Positions 1-6,520 are shown, counted from the first letter of the stretch. The stretch: DNA of 7,942 nucleotides from Lentisphaerota bacterium (GCA_022839525.1 JALHET010000082.1:1-7942); one strand, 5' to 3'. Numbers and translations: made by a program. Notes: generated from the letters alone by a model not told the origin.

Positions 1-1
1 A

Positions 2-781
2 GGCTTTATCGAGCCCCATTTTTTCGCGGGCTTCTCAGGCGGGCGCAAAAGCGTCCTGCCGGGCATCGCCGGACGCGAGACCGTCCTTGCAAACCATTGC
101 GCGGCTTTTATCGCCGATCCGCACACCCGCGCAGGCAACCTCGACGGAAACCCCATCCACCGCGACATGCTTTTCGCCGCACGGCAGACCCAGCTCGCCT
201 TTATCCTCAATGTGACCCTCCATCCGGACAAAACGATCCGGTGCGCTTTCGCCGGTCATCCCGAACTCGCGCATGCGGAGGGCTGCCGCCACATGCGCGA
301 GGCCGCCACAATCCCACGGGTCGAAGCCGACATCGTCATCACCAGCAATGGCGGGTATCCCCTGGATCAGAACCTCTATCAGGCCGTCAAGGGGATGACC
401 GCCGCCGAAGCGTGTTGCGCGGCGGACGGCACGATTATCATGGTTGCGGCTTGCAGCGACGGGCACGGGGGAGAGCATTTCTACCGCACGCTATCCGAAG
501 CCGCAAGCCCGCAGGCGTTACTTGACTCTGTGCTCCGCGTCCCTCAGGACAAAACCCTGCCCGACCAGTGGGAGTATCAGATTCTCGCCCGCATTCTCGC
601 GAAACACCCTGTGATCCTCGTGACGGACATGTGGGAGGCCCGCCTTATCCGCGCCCTGCACATGGAATCCGCCGCCACCTTGCCTGAAGCGGTTGCAATG
701 GCCTTTCGGCGGCACGGCTCCGACGCTTCCTGTGTCGTCATTCCGGACGGCGTGTCCGTCATTGTGGACGCCCCGCGGTGA
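2..781 (+). CDS. larA: Nickel-dependent lactate racemase family protein (LarA), 5'-truncated by the window edge
   Basis: The reading frame is open from base 2 and gives the last 259 residues of a LarA-family enzyme. Known family members interconvert D- and L-lactate, or related 2-hydroxyacids, in the cytoplasm using the nickel-pincer nucleotide cofactor. Residue spacing matches Lactobacillus plantarum LarA closely: H6 in PHFFAGFSGGRK corresponds to catalytic H174, K16 to the cofactor-bound K184, H32 to nickel ligand H200, Q127 and K130 to Q295 and K298, and W190 to W358. The fragment therefore starts near family residue 169 and its C-terminus is complete. The motif NGGYPLDQN near residues 116-124 is typical. 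The active site looks intact. Substrate choice cannot be read from sequence, because the family includes racemases and epimerases for other 2-hydroxyacids. The cofactor genes larB, larC and larE are not in view. The next gene starts 70 nt downstream on the same strand. Confidence 0.93.
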   Translation, partial: GFIEPHFFAGFSGGRKSVLPGIAGRETVLANHCAAFIADPHTRAGNLDGNPIHRDMLFAARQTQLAFILNVTLHPDKTIRCAFAGHPELAHAEGCRHMREAATIPRVEADIVITSNGGYPLDQNLYQAVKGMTAAEACCAADGTIIMVAACSDGHGGEHFYRTLSEAASPQALLDSVLRVPQDKTLPDQWEYQILARILAKHPVILVTDMWEARLIRALHMESAATLPEAVAMAFRRHGSDASCVVIPDGVSVIVDAPR

Positions 782-851
782 CCTGAGGAAAATCCGGGCT
801 TCCCTCACCTTCCGGCTTTCCTATTTTAACCGGTTGGACGATAATGTCCCC

Positions 852-1502
852 ATGAAACACATGCCCCTTTTTATCGCTTTGTCAGTCCTTACAGCCGCTG
901 CCGAACCGCTTGCGCTTTTCAACGGGAAAGACCTGTCGGGGTGGAAAATTGCCGACATGTCTGAAAGGGGAGACGTCAAGGCCTGTTCCAACGGTGTCGT
1001 GGAGTGCGGGATCGGAGCCCCCATGACCGGCATCGCGTACACCAACACGGTTCCCGCCATGAATTACGAACTCTCGCTGGAGGCGATGCGCGTCGAAGGT
1101 TCTGATTTCTTCGCCGCGCTCACGATCCCCATCGGGAAGAGTTTCTGCACCGTCATCATCGGCGGCTGGGGCGGCGGACTTTGCGGCATCTCCTCCTTCG
1201 ACTACGCCGACGCCTCGGAAAACCAGTGGTGTGAAAACATTGCCTTTGAAAACAACCGCTGGTACATCCTGCGCGTGCGTGTCACGCCGGGCGTGCTGCA
1301 GGTTTTCCTGAACGGAGACCTCTACACCGCCCGCATCGAGTATGACGACTCAAGCCGTTTCAGCCTGCGCCCGGGCAGCGACATCGACAAAACAAAACCG
1401 CTTGGGCTTGCCACCTACCAGACCCGCGCGCGCTGGCGCAATTTCACGCTCACCCCGATCACCACACTCCAACCCGCCGACAAACCGCTCGGGGACGGGT
1501 AA
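852..1502 (+). CDS. Exported DUF1080 (3-keto-disaccharide hydrolase-like) protein
   Basis: This 216-residue protein opens with a signal peptide, MKHMPLFIALSVLTAAA, with probable cleavage near residue 17, so it should act outside the cytoplasm. The mature part begins with LFNGKDLSGW (residues 22-31), the hallmark start of DUF1080 domains, a jelly-roll fold related to concanavalin-like lectins. GGWGGGLCGIS (104-114), the DASENQW segment (120-126), and a closing strand with ARWRNFTL (193-200) complete one domain. Some family members hydrolyse 3-keto-glycosides; others are of unknown role, so catalysis here is an inference. The ATG at 852 is chosen because the signal peptide starts there. The frame runs further upstream, but into sequence overlapping larA. 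No convincing Shine-Dalgarno precedes the ATG. Linkage to larA may be co-transcription or chance. Confidence 0.85.
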   Translation: MKHMPLFIALSVLTAAAEPLALFNGKDLSGWKIADMSERGDVKACSNGVVECGIGAPMTGIAYTNTVPAMNYELSLEAMRVEGSDFFAALTIPIGKSFCTVIIGGWGGGLCGISSFDYADASENQWCENIAFENNRWYILRVRVTPGVLQVFLNGDLYTARIEYDDSSRFSLRPGSDIDKTKPLGLATYQTRARWRNFTLTPITTLQPADKPLGDG

Positions 1503-1523
1503 GGCGGTTTCCCTGAAACCGCC
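1503..1523. terminator. Hairpin directly after the DUF1080 stop codon, possible terminator
   Basis: GGCGGTTTC and GAAACCGCC form a perfect 9-bp stem around a 3-nt loop, beginning at the base after the TAA stop. It lies between two convergent genes, so it could serve both strands. No T-tract follows on either side, so it is not a canonical intrinsic terminator and may instead protect the 3' end of the transcript. Confidence 0.4.
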
Positions 1524-1627
1524 GAGACCGTCTGCACCTTCCGGGCAGGATTTTCACCCAAGTCCTTGAACGCGCCAGTGCCGGCACCGCGGGCAAAACA
1601 TCCTTAAAACGGTTTCGGTCATGGCGG

Positions 1628-2293
1628 TCAATCAACGGTTCTCTGAAAGGACAGCCGGGCGAAAACTCCCGCGCAGATATGGGTGGCCACTCTATCCAGC
1701 CAGTCCTTGACCTCCATCCCGGGCAGGCAGAAACGAGCGGTCCATCTTTCTCTCGTGAGCGCATAGATCACGCATTGCGCGTTCACCGTGCTCATCCACA
1801 GGTTTAGCTCCACCGCGTCGTCCTGCTTCATCCCCATGCGCAATAGGCGCGTGAAACCCTCGCGCACGGGTTTGGCGAATTTTTCCTCTATGTCCTGTGC
1901 CAGATCCGACGGCACACACTCCTCCATACCCATCAGCCGCGCCACCCAGAGTTCAGGAGGTTTACGGGCCGCGCAGATCGCGAGCGACCGCCTGATCCAC
2001 GTTTCCATCGCCTTCCGCCAGGACACCTCATCGCAGACCGTATCGGGGAGTGCCATCAGCGGCTTGCCTATGCCTTCGAACAATGCCGCGATGACCGCCC
2101 TATAGAGCCCGGCCTTTGAACGGAAGTAATAATTCACCAAAGCCACATTCACCTGCGCCTCCGCGCAGATCAGCCGCGTGGTCGCATCCCTGAAGCCGTG
2201 TTCGGCAAACACGTTCGTCGCGGCAAAGAGAATTCTCTCCCGCGTGTCCTTGGAGTCCAACGCACTCTTTCTTGACCGCTTTTTCGTTCTCAT
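1628..2293 (-). CDS. TetR/AcrR-family transcriptional regulator
   Basis: This 221-residue protein has a classic TetR N-terminal DNA-binding domain. Residues 17-70 contain TRERILFAATNVFAEHGF, then a helix-turn-helix around 38-57 ending in ALVNYYFRSKAGLY. The C-terminal ligand domain (about 75-215) is helical and of ordinary length, and is loosely reminiscent of the CecR (DUF1956) group. The ligand cannot be inferred. The start at 2293 is preferred over an in-frame ATG at 2374 because GAGGGGCGGGG (2299-2309) lies 5 nt upstream as a ribosome binding site, and because the extra 27 residues resemble no TetR N-terminus and would run through the predicted promoter. No efflux or enzyme gene lies divergent to it, so its target is unclear; autoregulation is the default expectation. 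It converges with the DUF1080 gene. Confidence 0.93.
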   Translation of the reverse strand: MRTKKRSRKSALDSKDTRERILFAATNVFAEHGFRDATTRLICAEAQVNVALVNYYFRSKAGLYRAVIAALFEGIGKPLMALPDTVCDEVSWRKAMETWIRRSLAICAARKPPELWVARLMGMEECVPSDLAQDIEEKFAKPVREGFTRLLRMGMKQDDAVELNLWMSTVNAQCVIYALTRERWTARFCLPGMEVKDWLDRVATHICAGVFARLSFQRTVD

Positions 2294-2324
2294 ACACACC
2301 CCGCCCCTCATTAAACATCTGATT

Positions 2325-2353
2325 AAAATAAACGCTTGAACACCGGATGTAAA
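2325..2353 (-). promoter_or_regulatory. Predicted sigma70-type promoter of the TetR gene
   Basis: On the minus strand, TTTACA (2348-2353, 5 of 6 to the -35 consensus) is separated by exactly 17 nt from TATTTT (2325-2330, 4 of 6 to the -10 consensus). The -10 ends 31 nt before the start codon, which would leave a leader of roughly 25 nt containing the ribosome binding site. ACATC (2315-2319) and GATGT (2346-2350) form a loose inverted pair flanking the promoter and could be operator half-sites, but their spacing is long for TetR proteins. Confidence 0.45.
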
Positions 2354-2447
2354 ATGAATTTTCTGGCACGGCACCGTGTTTGGCTGAACCCTTCAGGGTC
2401 ATACAGAGCCTTATGGCCGACGCCTCCCGAACAGCCCCCGCCCTTTT

Positions 2448-3602
2448 TCATTGCCGCTGGACAGCAAACCCCAGCCCGGTCATCTTGGCCACAAGCGCAT
2501 CGGAGGCATTCGCAACATGAACCCGCGTCGAAGCGAATTCTCGCCGCATCGGGTATTGACCGCGTTGCGCGTCGAACGCTGAGGCCCGTGCCCTTTCGTC
2601 CGGCACACAGGATTCCTTGAGCCGGAGCGAGTCCGCCTCAAGATCGTATACAGACAGCACGAGTTCCCGCAAAACGGCCTCGTCACTCCGGCCCGCCGCG
2701 TCGGCCGTCCAATGCGGCAACGGCGGTTGCGGAAGCGTAAACGGGCAGGTGGCCTCCACACCCAGAAACGCGCAGGCGCGCCGGTAGACGATGGCCGTGC
2801 CGTTCACCTTGCCCTCGTAGGAATGCCCCGCAATATGCGGCGTCGCCAAATCCGCGCGGGCCAGCAGGTCGGCCCGATAGGCGGGCTCTCCCTCCCAACA
2901 GTCGATCACCGCATGTGCCACGCGCGTGCCCAACACCGGCAACAGCGCGTCAGTCTCAATCACCGGGCCGCGGGCGGCATTGATCAGGATCACCCCGGGC
3001 TTCATCCTCGCGAACTGGACCGCGGACAACAGATGGAACGTCGCGTCCGCCCCGCCCTTGGTCAACGGCACATGGCAGGTGATGATATCCGACTCCTCAA
3101 GCACACGGTCGAGCGGCACGAACGCCCGGGCCCCGACGTCCGCCGCGTCGCGTTGCCGGGGCGGGTCGTTGGCCAACACGCGCAAGCCCAGCGCCCGCGC
3201 ATGGGCGCAGACGCGCCGCCCCACATGGCCCACGCCGATCACGCCGAGCGTCCGGCCCTCCAGCGCGAATCCGTGTTTGCCGCCCAACCACAGCAAGGCC
3301 GCGGTCACATAGTTGGCCACGCTTTCCGCATTGCATCCGGGCGCCCCGGTCCAGACAATCCCGCGCGCCGCAAGATAGGGAATGTCAATGTGGTCCGTAC
3401 CGATGACTCCGGAGCCGTAGAACCGCACCGCGCTGCCGTCCAGCAGGGCGGCGTTGACCTTGGTCGTCGAGCGCGTGATCAACAGCCCGGCGTCTCGCAC
3501 GTCGGCCGCCGCAATCTGCCGCCCGTCTTTCAACACCACTTCACCTAAGGCGCCGAACGCCTCTGCCGCATACGGCATGTTTCTGTCGCAAACGATTTTC
3601 AT
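2448..3602 (-). CDS. pdxB: Erythronate-4-phosphate dehydrogenase (PdxB)
   Basis: This 384-residue cytoplasmic enzyme oxidises 4-phospho-D-erythronate to 2-oxo-3-hydroxy-4-phosphobutanoate, the second step of the DXP-dependent route to pyridoxal 5'-phosphate. The length is close to E. coli PdxB (378). It starts with MKIVCDRNMPYA, typical of the family. The substrate-domain motif YGSGVIGTDHID (62-73) is followed by the NAD-binding glycine motif GVIGVGHVG (120-128). The catalytic triad of the 2-hydroxyacid dehydrogenase superfamily is present: R211 in NAARGP, E239 in DCWEGEP and H256 in TPHIAGHS. The C-terminal PdxB-specific dimerisation region (about 290-384) includes DAQRGQYPMRREFAS, which separates it from SerA-type enzymes. 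It starts 4 nt after the siroheme decarboxylase stop and has no clear Shine-Dalgarno, so translation is probably coupled to the upstream gene. Confidence 0.95.
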   Translation of the reverse strand: MKIVCDRNMPYAAEAFGALGEVVLKDGRQIAAADVRDAGLLITRSTTKVNAALLDGSAVRFYGSGVIGTDHIDIPYLAARGIVWTGAPGCNAESVANYVTAALLWLGGKHGFALEGRTLGVIGVGHVGRRVCAHARALGLRVLANDPPRQRDAADVGARAFVPLDRVLEESDIITCHVPLTKGGADATFHLLSAVQFARMKPGVILINAARGPVIETDALLPVLGTRVAHAVIDCWEGEPAYRADLLARADLATPHIAGHSYEGKVNGTAIVYRRACAFLGVEATCPFTLPQPPLPHWTADAAGRSDEAVLRELVLSVYDLEADSLRLKESCVPDERARASAFDAQRGQYPMRREFASTRVHVANASDALVAKMTGLGFAVQRQ

Positions 3603-3606
3603 ATTA

Positions 3607-4638
3607 TTAAAAAAACTGCATGCTCGTTTTTTTGAATTCGGTCACGGAAAGCAACACCTGTCCGCCCGTCAGTCCGGCCTCGCGCGTGATACGCTCGAAA
3701 AGCTGTTGCGTGCCCAGCCAAGTCGGCGTGTGGATCATCGCGTAGAGACGGAACGGGAAGATGTCCGTACGCGGGCGCTCATAGCAGTGCGTGACCTCCG
3801 GAAACGCTGCCACACGCCTCCCAAACTCCAGCACCTCCGCCTCGGGCACATCCCAACAACACATCCCGTTGGCCTTGAACCCCATCTTGCGGTGCCTCAG
3901 CAAAAGCCCGATCCGACGCAACACGCCCGACGCCTGCCAGGCCCGGAGCTTTTCTAAAAGGGCCGGCTCGCTCAGTCCCGCCTGCGCCGCCAGCGGCGCG
4001 AAAAACCGCGGGCAGAGCGGCAGGTTGCCTTGCAACAGTCGAACAAGACCCTTTTCCTCCGCCGTGAACCCGACCGCCTGCGTATGCTCTTTGACGGGCG
4101 GCAACCGGCGTTCGACACGCTCATCGCGGTCGCGCGTGCGGACATCGAAGACCACGTCGATCTTGAACCGGCGCGTGGCCGGCAACGCATGAATCGCAAA
4201 CGGCTGGCACTCCGCACGCAACCGCTCTAACTCACCTTCGAATTCCGCCGAAGGCGTCGCAAGCGTGAACCACAGGTTCGGCCAACTTTTCCCCTCGGGT
4301 CCGCCGGGCAGATCTGCCGGCAACCCGGCAGGCCAGCCCCGCTCATACGCATGTGTCACGCCCTTAATGGCAGCCGCCTTGGCCGCAATCTCGCGCATCC
4401 GCGCCTGCGGCACCGTCATGGCGCATAACGCGCTGCGATATCCCAACCGCCGGGAATCGAACACCGCCCCGAACCGCCGGGCATCCCCCGCCGCAAACAA
4501 CCGCCGCACCAACGCCAGAACGGCCTCTTCAGAAAGTCCGCACGACGCGCCAAGGCTGGCAAACGGGCGCTCGGTCAGCCCGATCCCCCGCTGCAACGCC
4601 ACCAGTGCCGCCGCCTCTTGCTCATCCCACGCCCTCAT
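3607..4638 (-). CDS. ahbAB: Fused siroheme decarboxylase AhbA-AhbB (NirDL-like)
   Basis: This 343-residue protein consists of two tandem Lrp/AsnC-like units. Residues 1-170 form the AhbA/NirD-like half, with a winged-helix segment (about 5-60), RRFGAVFDSRRLGYRSA (54-70), THAYER (95-100) and RRFKIDVVFD (156-165). Residues 190-343 form the AhbB/NirL-like half, with RRIGLLLRHRKMGFKANGM (241-259), VTHCYER (282-288), FPFRLYAMIH (294-303) and the terminal signature TEFKKTSMQFF (333-343). The family decarboxylates siroheme to 12,18-didecarboxysiroheme, in alternative haem synthesis or on the way to haem d1. It is often misannotated as an AsnC regulator. AhbA and AhbB are separate proteins in sulfate reducers and archaea, whereas NirDL is a natural fusion. 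A GC-rich purine stretch before the ATG at 4638 may be the ribosome binding site. It leads a two-gene operon with pdxB. The neighbours do not show which haem is made. Confidence 0.9.
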   Translation of the reverse strand: MRAWDEQEAAALVALQRGIGLTERPFASLGASCGLSEEAVLALVRRLFAAGDARRFGAVFDSRRLGYRSALCAMTVPQARMREIAAKAAAIKGVTHAYERGWPAGLPADLPGGPEGKSWPNLWFTLATPSAEFEGELERLRAECQPFAIHALPATRRFKIDVVFDVRTRDRDERVERRLPPVKEHTQAVGFTAEEKGLVRLLQGNLPLCPRFFAPLAAQAGLSEPALLEKLRAWQASGVLRRIGLLLRHRKMGFKANGMCCWDVPEAEVLEFGRRVAAFPEVTHCYERPRTDIFPFRLYAMIHTPTWLGTQQLFERITREAGLTGGQVLLSVTEFKKTSMQFF

Positions 4639-4821
4639 CGCCTCGCCCTTCGTTTGATCTGTTCGTTTTTTAGCTTAACAAAACGGCCGGCGTCTGTCCA
4701 AAATTCCCGCCGGACACTTTCCCAAAGCGGTATGTCATAGTCATGGACACCGTAGCCGAAAAAGCGGGAACCAGAAATCAGGCGCTAAGAGCGGCTTATA
4801 AGGGCGTAACTGATAACGTAC
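4639..4821. other. Intergenic gap between the orphan RHS cassette and the siroheme decarboxylase
   Basis: No gene is supported here. CCGGCG (4687-4692) and CGCCGG (4708-4713) are inverted arms, as are TGTCC (4695-4699) and GGACA (4712-4716), so two alternative stems compete around 4687-4716. ACTGATAA (4809-4816) and TTATTCAGT (4822-4830) form a stem with one bulge that includes the RHS stop codon. Any promoter for the decarboxylase operon should lie here. TTGGAC (4698-4703, minus strand) is a passable -35 box, but the -10 hexamer 17 nt on (TTAAGC) is poor. Confidence 0.3.
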
Positions 4822-5994
4822 TTATTCAGTCTTTGAATCGAACGGTTTGGTGCTAAAGCGGTGCGTGAAACTGTCCGCCATGTCGCCGCTTTGCGCAATA
4901 ATCTCGCCAAAGGGTGAGTATTCGTAATGGGCGACCACGGCACCGTTGCTGTCAACGTAATCCGTTATGTTGCCGTTAGCGTCTCCGAATGCGTAGTAAG
5001 TGTTAGTGGTTGACGCGGTCACTCTCGTTTCGGCCAGCAACCCGCCCACGCCGCCCGCGCCTTGCAGGGTGCCGGACAGGTCGAGGCCCCATGTGTAGTA
5101 AGTGACGTTGGTGGAAGGCGTGACCTCGTCTATCACGATCTCCGCCGCGATGTTGTAGCCGTCCCACACGTAGCGGCGGGTCTCGATGGCGTCCCATGTG
5201 CCCGGCTGCAAGGGATCGAACGGGTAATCCGCCCCCCTGCCTGAGAGCCGTTCGGTAATCTTCGCAATCCGAAGGTTGCGGTGGTTGTACTGATACTTGA
5301 GCCTGACCGCGCCATTGGTGGCGAGGCCGTACGGTTCGGAACGGACGAGCCTGTTTTCAGCGTCCCATGTGTGGTACCAGTCCCCGAGGCGCGTCATGTT
5401 GCCATCGGTGTCGTAAGTTGGATTAACCACAGAGGACACAAAGGGCACAGAGATTTGAGTGTACTGGTTGAGAGCGTTAGCAGTGTAGCTGTTGGTCAGG
5501 GTATTCGCCGCCGACCAAACGCGGTTACCGATGGCATCATAAGCGTAGCCGTAGTCGTTTGTGCCGATGACAGCGCCGATGACTTCCGAGCGGCTGTTGA
5601 ACGTGAAGCTGTCGGCGTTGCGCGAGACGCGCCGCCCGGCGGCGTCGTTGGCGTAGTCGTACGCGGAGATCAGGACAGGATTGACAGGATTTACATGATT
5701 GGAGACGGCTGAGATGAGGTCACGGGCTGGCTCGTATGTGATACGGCGTTCGATTCCGCCGTCAGAGGCGATGCCGGACAAGAGCGCGGTGCCTGTGAGA
5801 TAGGACAGCGTGAAGTTGTTGGTGGCCGCGCCCAGCGAAGAGGTGACCGTGGAAAGTCTGCCGGCTCCGTCATACCCGTAACGCACGTTGAACGGAACGG
5901 CGGAAAAGGCGGGCAGCAGCAAGTCGTACCCGGCTTCCCACCGCGTACTACCGCGAGTGCTCCTGCGGTTCTCTGGAAAATCGTCTTTTACCAT
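4822..5994 (-). CDS. Orphan RHS cassette: core fragment without N-terminus or toxin tip
   Basis: The frame encodes 390 residues of RHS/YD-repeat protein. YD-type repeats are seen at VRYGYDGAGRLSTV (37-50), ITYEPARDLISAV (85-97), YAYDAIGNRVW (150-160) and YDTDGNMTRLGDWYHTWDAENRL (194-216). An RHS core follows, with DANGNITDY (338-346) and VVAHYEYSPFGE (353-364). It ends at FSTKPFDSKTE, exactly where intact cores continue into GLYYYGYRYYSP and the DPIG segment, so both the core terminus and a tip are missing. The N-terminal part of a normal RHS protein of more than 1000 residues is also absent. The ATG at 5994 overlaps the stop region of the preceding gene by 7 nt, with AAGGAA about 9 nt upstream, so translation is possible. 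Alternatively it is a silent recombination donor or a decaying pseudogene. Two dispersed repeats sit in frame at residues 99-109 and 181-190. Confidence 0.8.
   Translation of the reverse strand: MVKDDFPENRRSTRGSTRWEAGYDLLLPAFSAVPFNVRYGYDGAGRLSTVTSSLGAATNNFTLSYLTGTALLSGIASDGGIERRITYEPARDLISAVSNHVNPVNPVLISAYDYANDAAGRRVSRNADSFTFNSRSEVIGAVIGTNDYGYAYDAIGNRVWSAANTLTNSYTANALNQYTQISVPFVSSVVNPTYDTDGNMTRLGDWYHTWDAENRLVRSEPYGLATNGAVRLKYQYNHRNLRIAKITERLSGRGADYPFDPLQPGTWDAIETRRYVWDGYNIAAEIVIDEVTPSTNVTYYTWGLDLSGTLQGAGGVGGLLAETRVTASTTNTYYAFGDANGNITDYVDSNGAVVAHYEYSPFGEIIAQSGDMADSFTHRFSTKPFDSKTE
4846..5544 (-). repeat. RHS core direct repeat, copy A (orphan)
   Basis: This stretch aligns along its whole length with 7269-7940. 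Both copies run from AYDAIGNRVWSAANTLTN through the shared GDWYH, DAENRLVRSEP, SGRGA, QPGTWD, DLSGT, GAGGVGGLLA and GNITDY segments to FSTK. The longest exact DNA match I found is 29 bp, at 5375-5403 here and 7786-7814 in copy B. Copy A is slightly longer, partly because of an inserted dispersed repeat. Confidence 0.85.
5423..5455. repeat. Dispersed short repeat (CCACAGAGGACACA type) inside RHS frame
   Basis: The plus strand carries an AACCACAGAGGACAC segment followed by AAAGGGCACAGAG, built of loosely repeated CACAGAG-like units. I recognise this as a type of short sequence scattered through many environmental bacterial genomes, usually between genes; that is recollection, not a search. Here it lies in the orphan RHS gene, where it encodes ISVPFVSSVV (residues 181-190). 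The matching place in the other RHS copy reads AVTPSVAVAYD and is about five residues shorter, consistent with an in-frame insertion. Confidence 0.6.
5669..5700. repeat. Dispersed short repeat (GGATTGACAGGATT type) inside RHS frame
   Basis: The plus strand contains tandem-like units of ACAGGATT and ATTTACATGATT. I recognise this class as another common interspersed repeat of environmental bacteria, again from memory. In the orphan RHS gene it encodes NHVNPVNPVLI (residues 99-109), placed between the segments LISAVS and SAYDYANDAAGRRVSR, which would normally be linked more directly in an RHS protein. The reading frame is kept. Confidence 0.6.
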
Positions 5995-6515
5995 TCTGCT
6001 GAGTTTCCTTGCTTTTCACGGGTTTTTCCCAAAATCCTATTGAGCGTAGCATCACCATCGGCGTCTCCCGTGGAATATGGGTGCTGCTGGCGGTTGACAT
6101 AGATTCTCGACAAAAACTCCCAGGCCTCTTGATCTGCCTCGCGGTCAGGCCATTCATAGCTGCGGCTATGGCAGGACTCGGTTATCATCCAATGGTCGAG
6201 GACGAGGTTGATGAACCTCAACACCTCACCCTCCTTCCCTTGTCTTATTGCCCATTGCACGGCATCACGCAAGTGCGTATCGTATTCTTTTTCATGGAGG
6301 ATACGATGAAACTGATTGGTATCGCCAGACTGCCAGGCCAACAGTGAATCGAAGCAAAGCTCTATATCGCGAGGCACCTTTAAATATGCATCGAAAGATT
6401 CGGCATGCGGAAGTTCTGATACGACAGTTTTCGGCTTTTTCGATACAACAAATAGAACGGAAGCGCAGACGCATCCCGTTAACAAGATTGGTATCGTTGT
6501 GTGTTTCGACGACAT
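5988..6515 (-). CDS. Small membrane-anchored protein, candidate immunity to the RHS tip
   Basis: I do not recognise the family. The 175-residue protein starts with a hydrophobic segment at residues 8-25, followed by SKKPK. LTGC (12-15) fits a lipobox, but the residues after the cysteine are hydrophobic, so a membrane anchor is at least as likely. The rest is predicted helical, rich in charged and aromatic residues (for example AVQWAIRQGKEGEVLRFINL, 85-104), with DADGDATLN (151-159) near the end. The start at 6515 has a good ribosome binding site (AAAGGTG, 5-nt spacing). The gene begins 27 nt after the RHS stop codon, the usual place for the cognate immunity gene of a polymorphic toxin, and shares the low GC of the toxin tip. 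Immunity function is inferred from position only. Its last codons overlap the start of the orphan RHS frame. Confidence 0.75.
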   Translation of the reverse strand: MSSKHTTIPILLTGCVCASVLFVVSKKPKTVVSELPHAESFDAYLKVPRDIELCFDSLLAWQSGDTNQFHRILHEKEYDTHLRDAVQWAIRQGKEGEVLRFINLVLDHWMITESCHSRSYEWPDREADQEAWEFLSRIYVNRQQHPYSTGDADGDATLNRILGKTREKQGNSAEW

Positions 6516-6520
6516 GAGAA

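Noticed and set aside
151..159. DADGDATLN near the end of the small protein (residues 151-159; DNA around 6039-6065) as a calcium-binding loop
   Set aside because: A single DxDGD element without the usual EF-hand or dockerin spacing and partner motif is not enough.
693..851. Upstream extension of the DUF1080 frame to an ATG at 693
   Set aside because: It would overlap larA by about 90 nt and bury the signal peptide; the ATG at 852 begins a clean signal sequence.
2294..2374. 27-residue N-terminal extension of the TetR protein
   Set aside because: The segment is unlike TetR N-termini, spans a good promoter, and a strong ribosome binding site precedes the ATG at 2293.
2388..2399. Small hairpin (ACCC TTCA GGGT) between pdxB and tetR
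   Set aside because: The stem is only 4-5 bp with no T-tract, about 50 nt after the pdxB stop; too weak to call a terminator.
2712..3548. Long open frame of 278 codons on the plus strand opposite pdxB
   Set aside because: It is a mirror of a high-GC gene: its composition is dominated by R, P, Q and H, it has no domain, and the opposite strand encodes an unmistakable PdxB.
5423..5700. Possible CRISPR or tandem array from repeated short units
   Set aside because: The two repeats differ in sequence, occur once each, and lie inside an open RHS frame, with no regular spacers.
5281..5712. 143-codon plus-strand frame containing NHRGHKGHRD and RIDRIYMIG peptides
   Set aside because: These peptides are the dispersed repeats read on the other strand of the RHS gene; no start signal or domain supports a gene.
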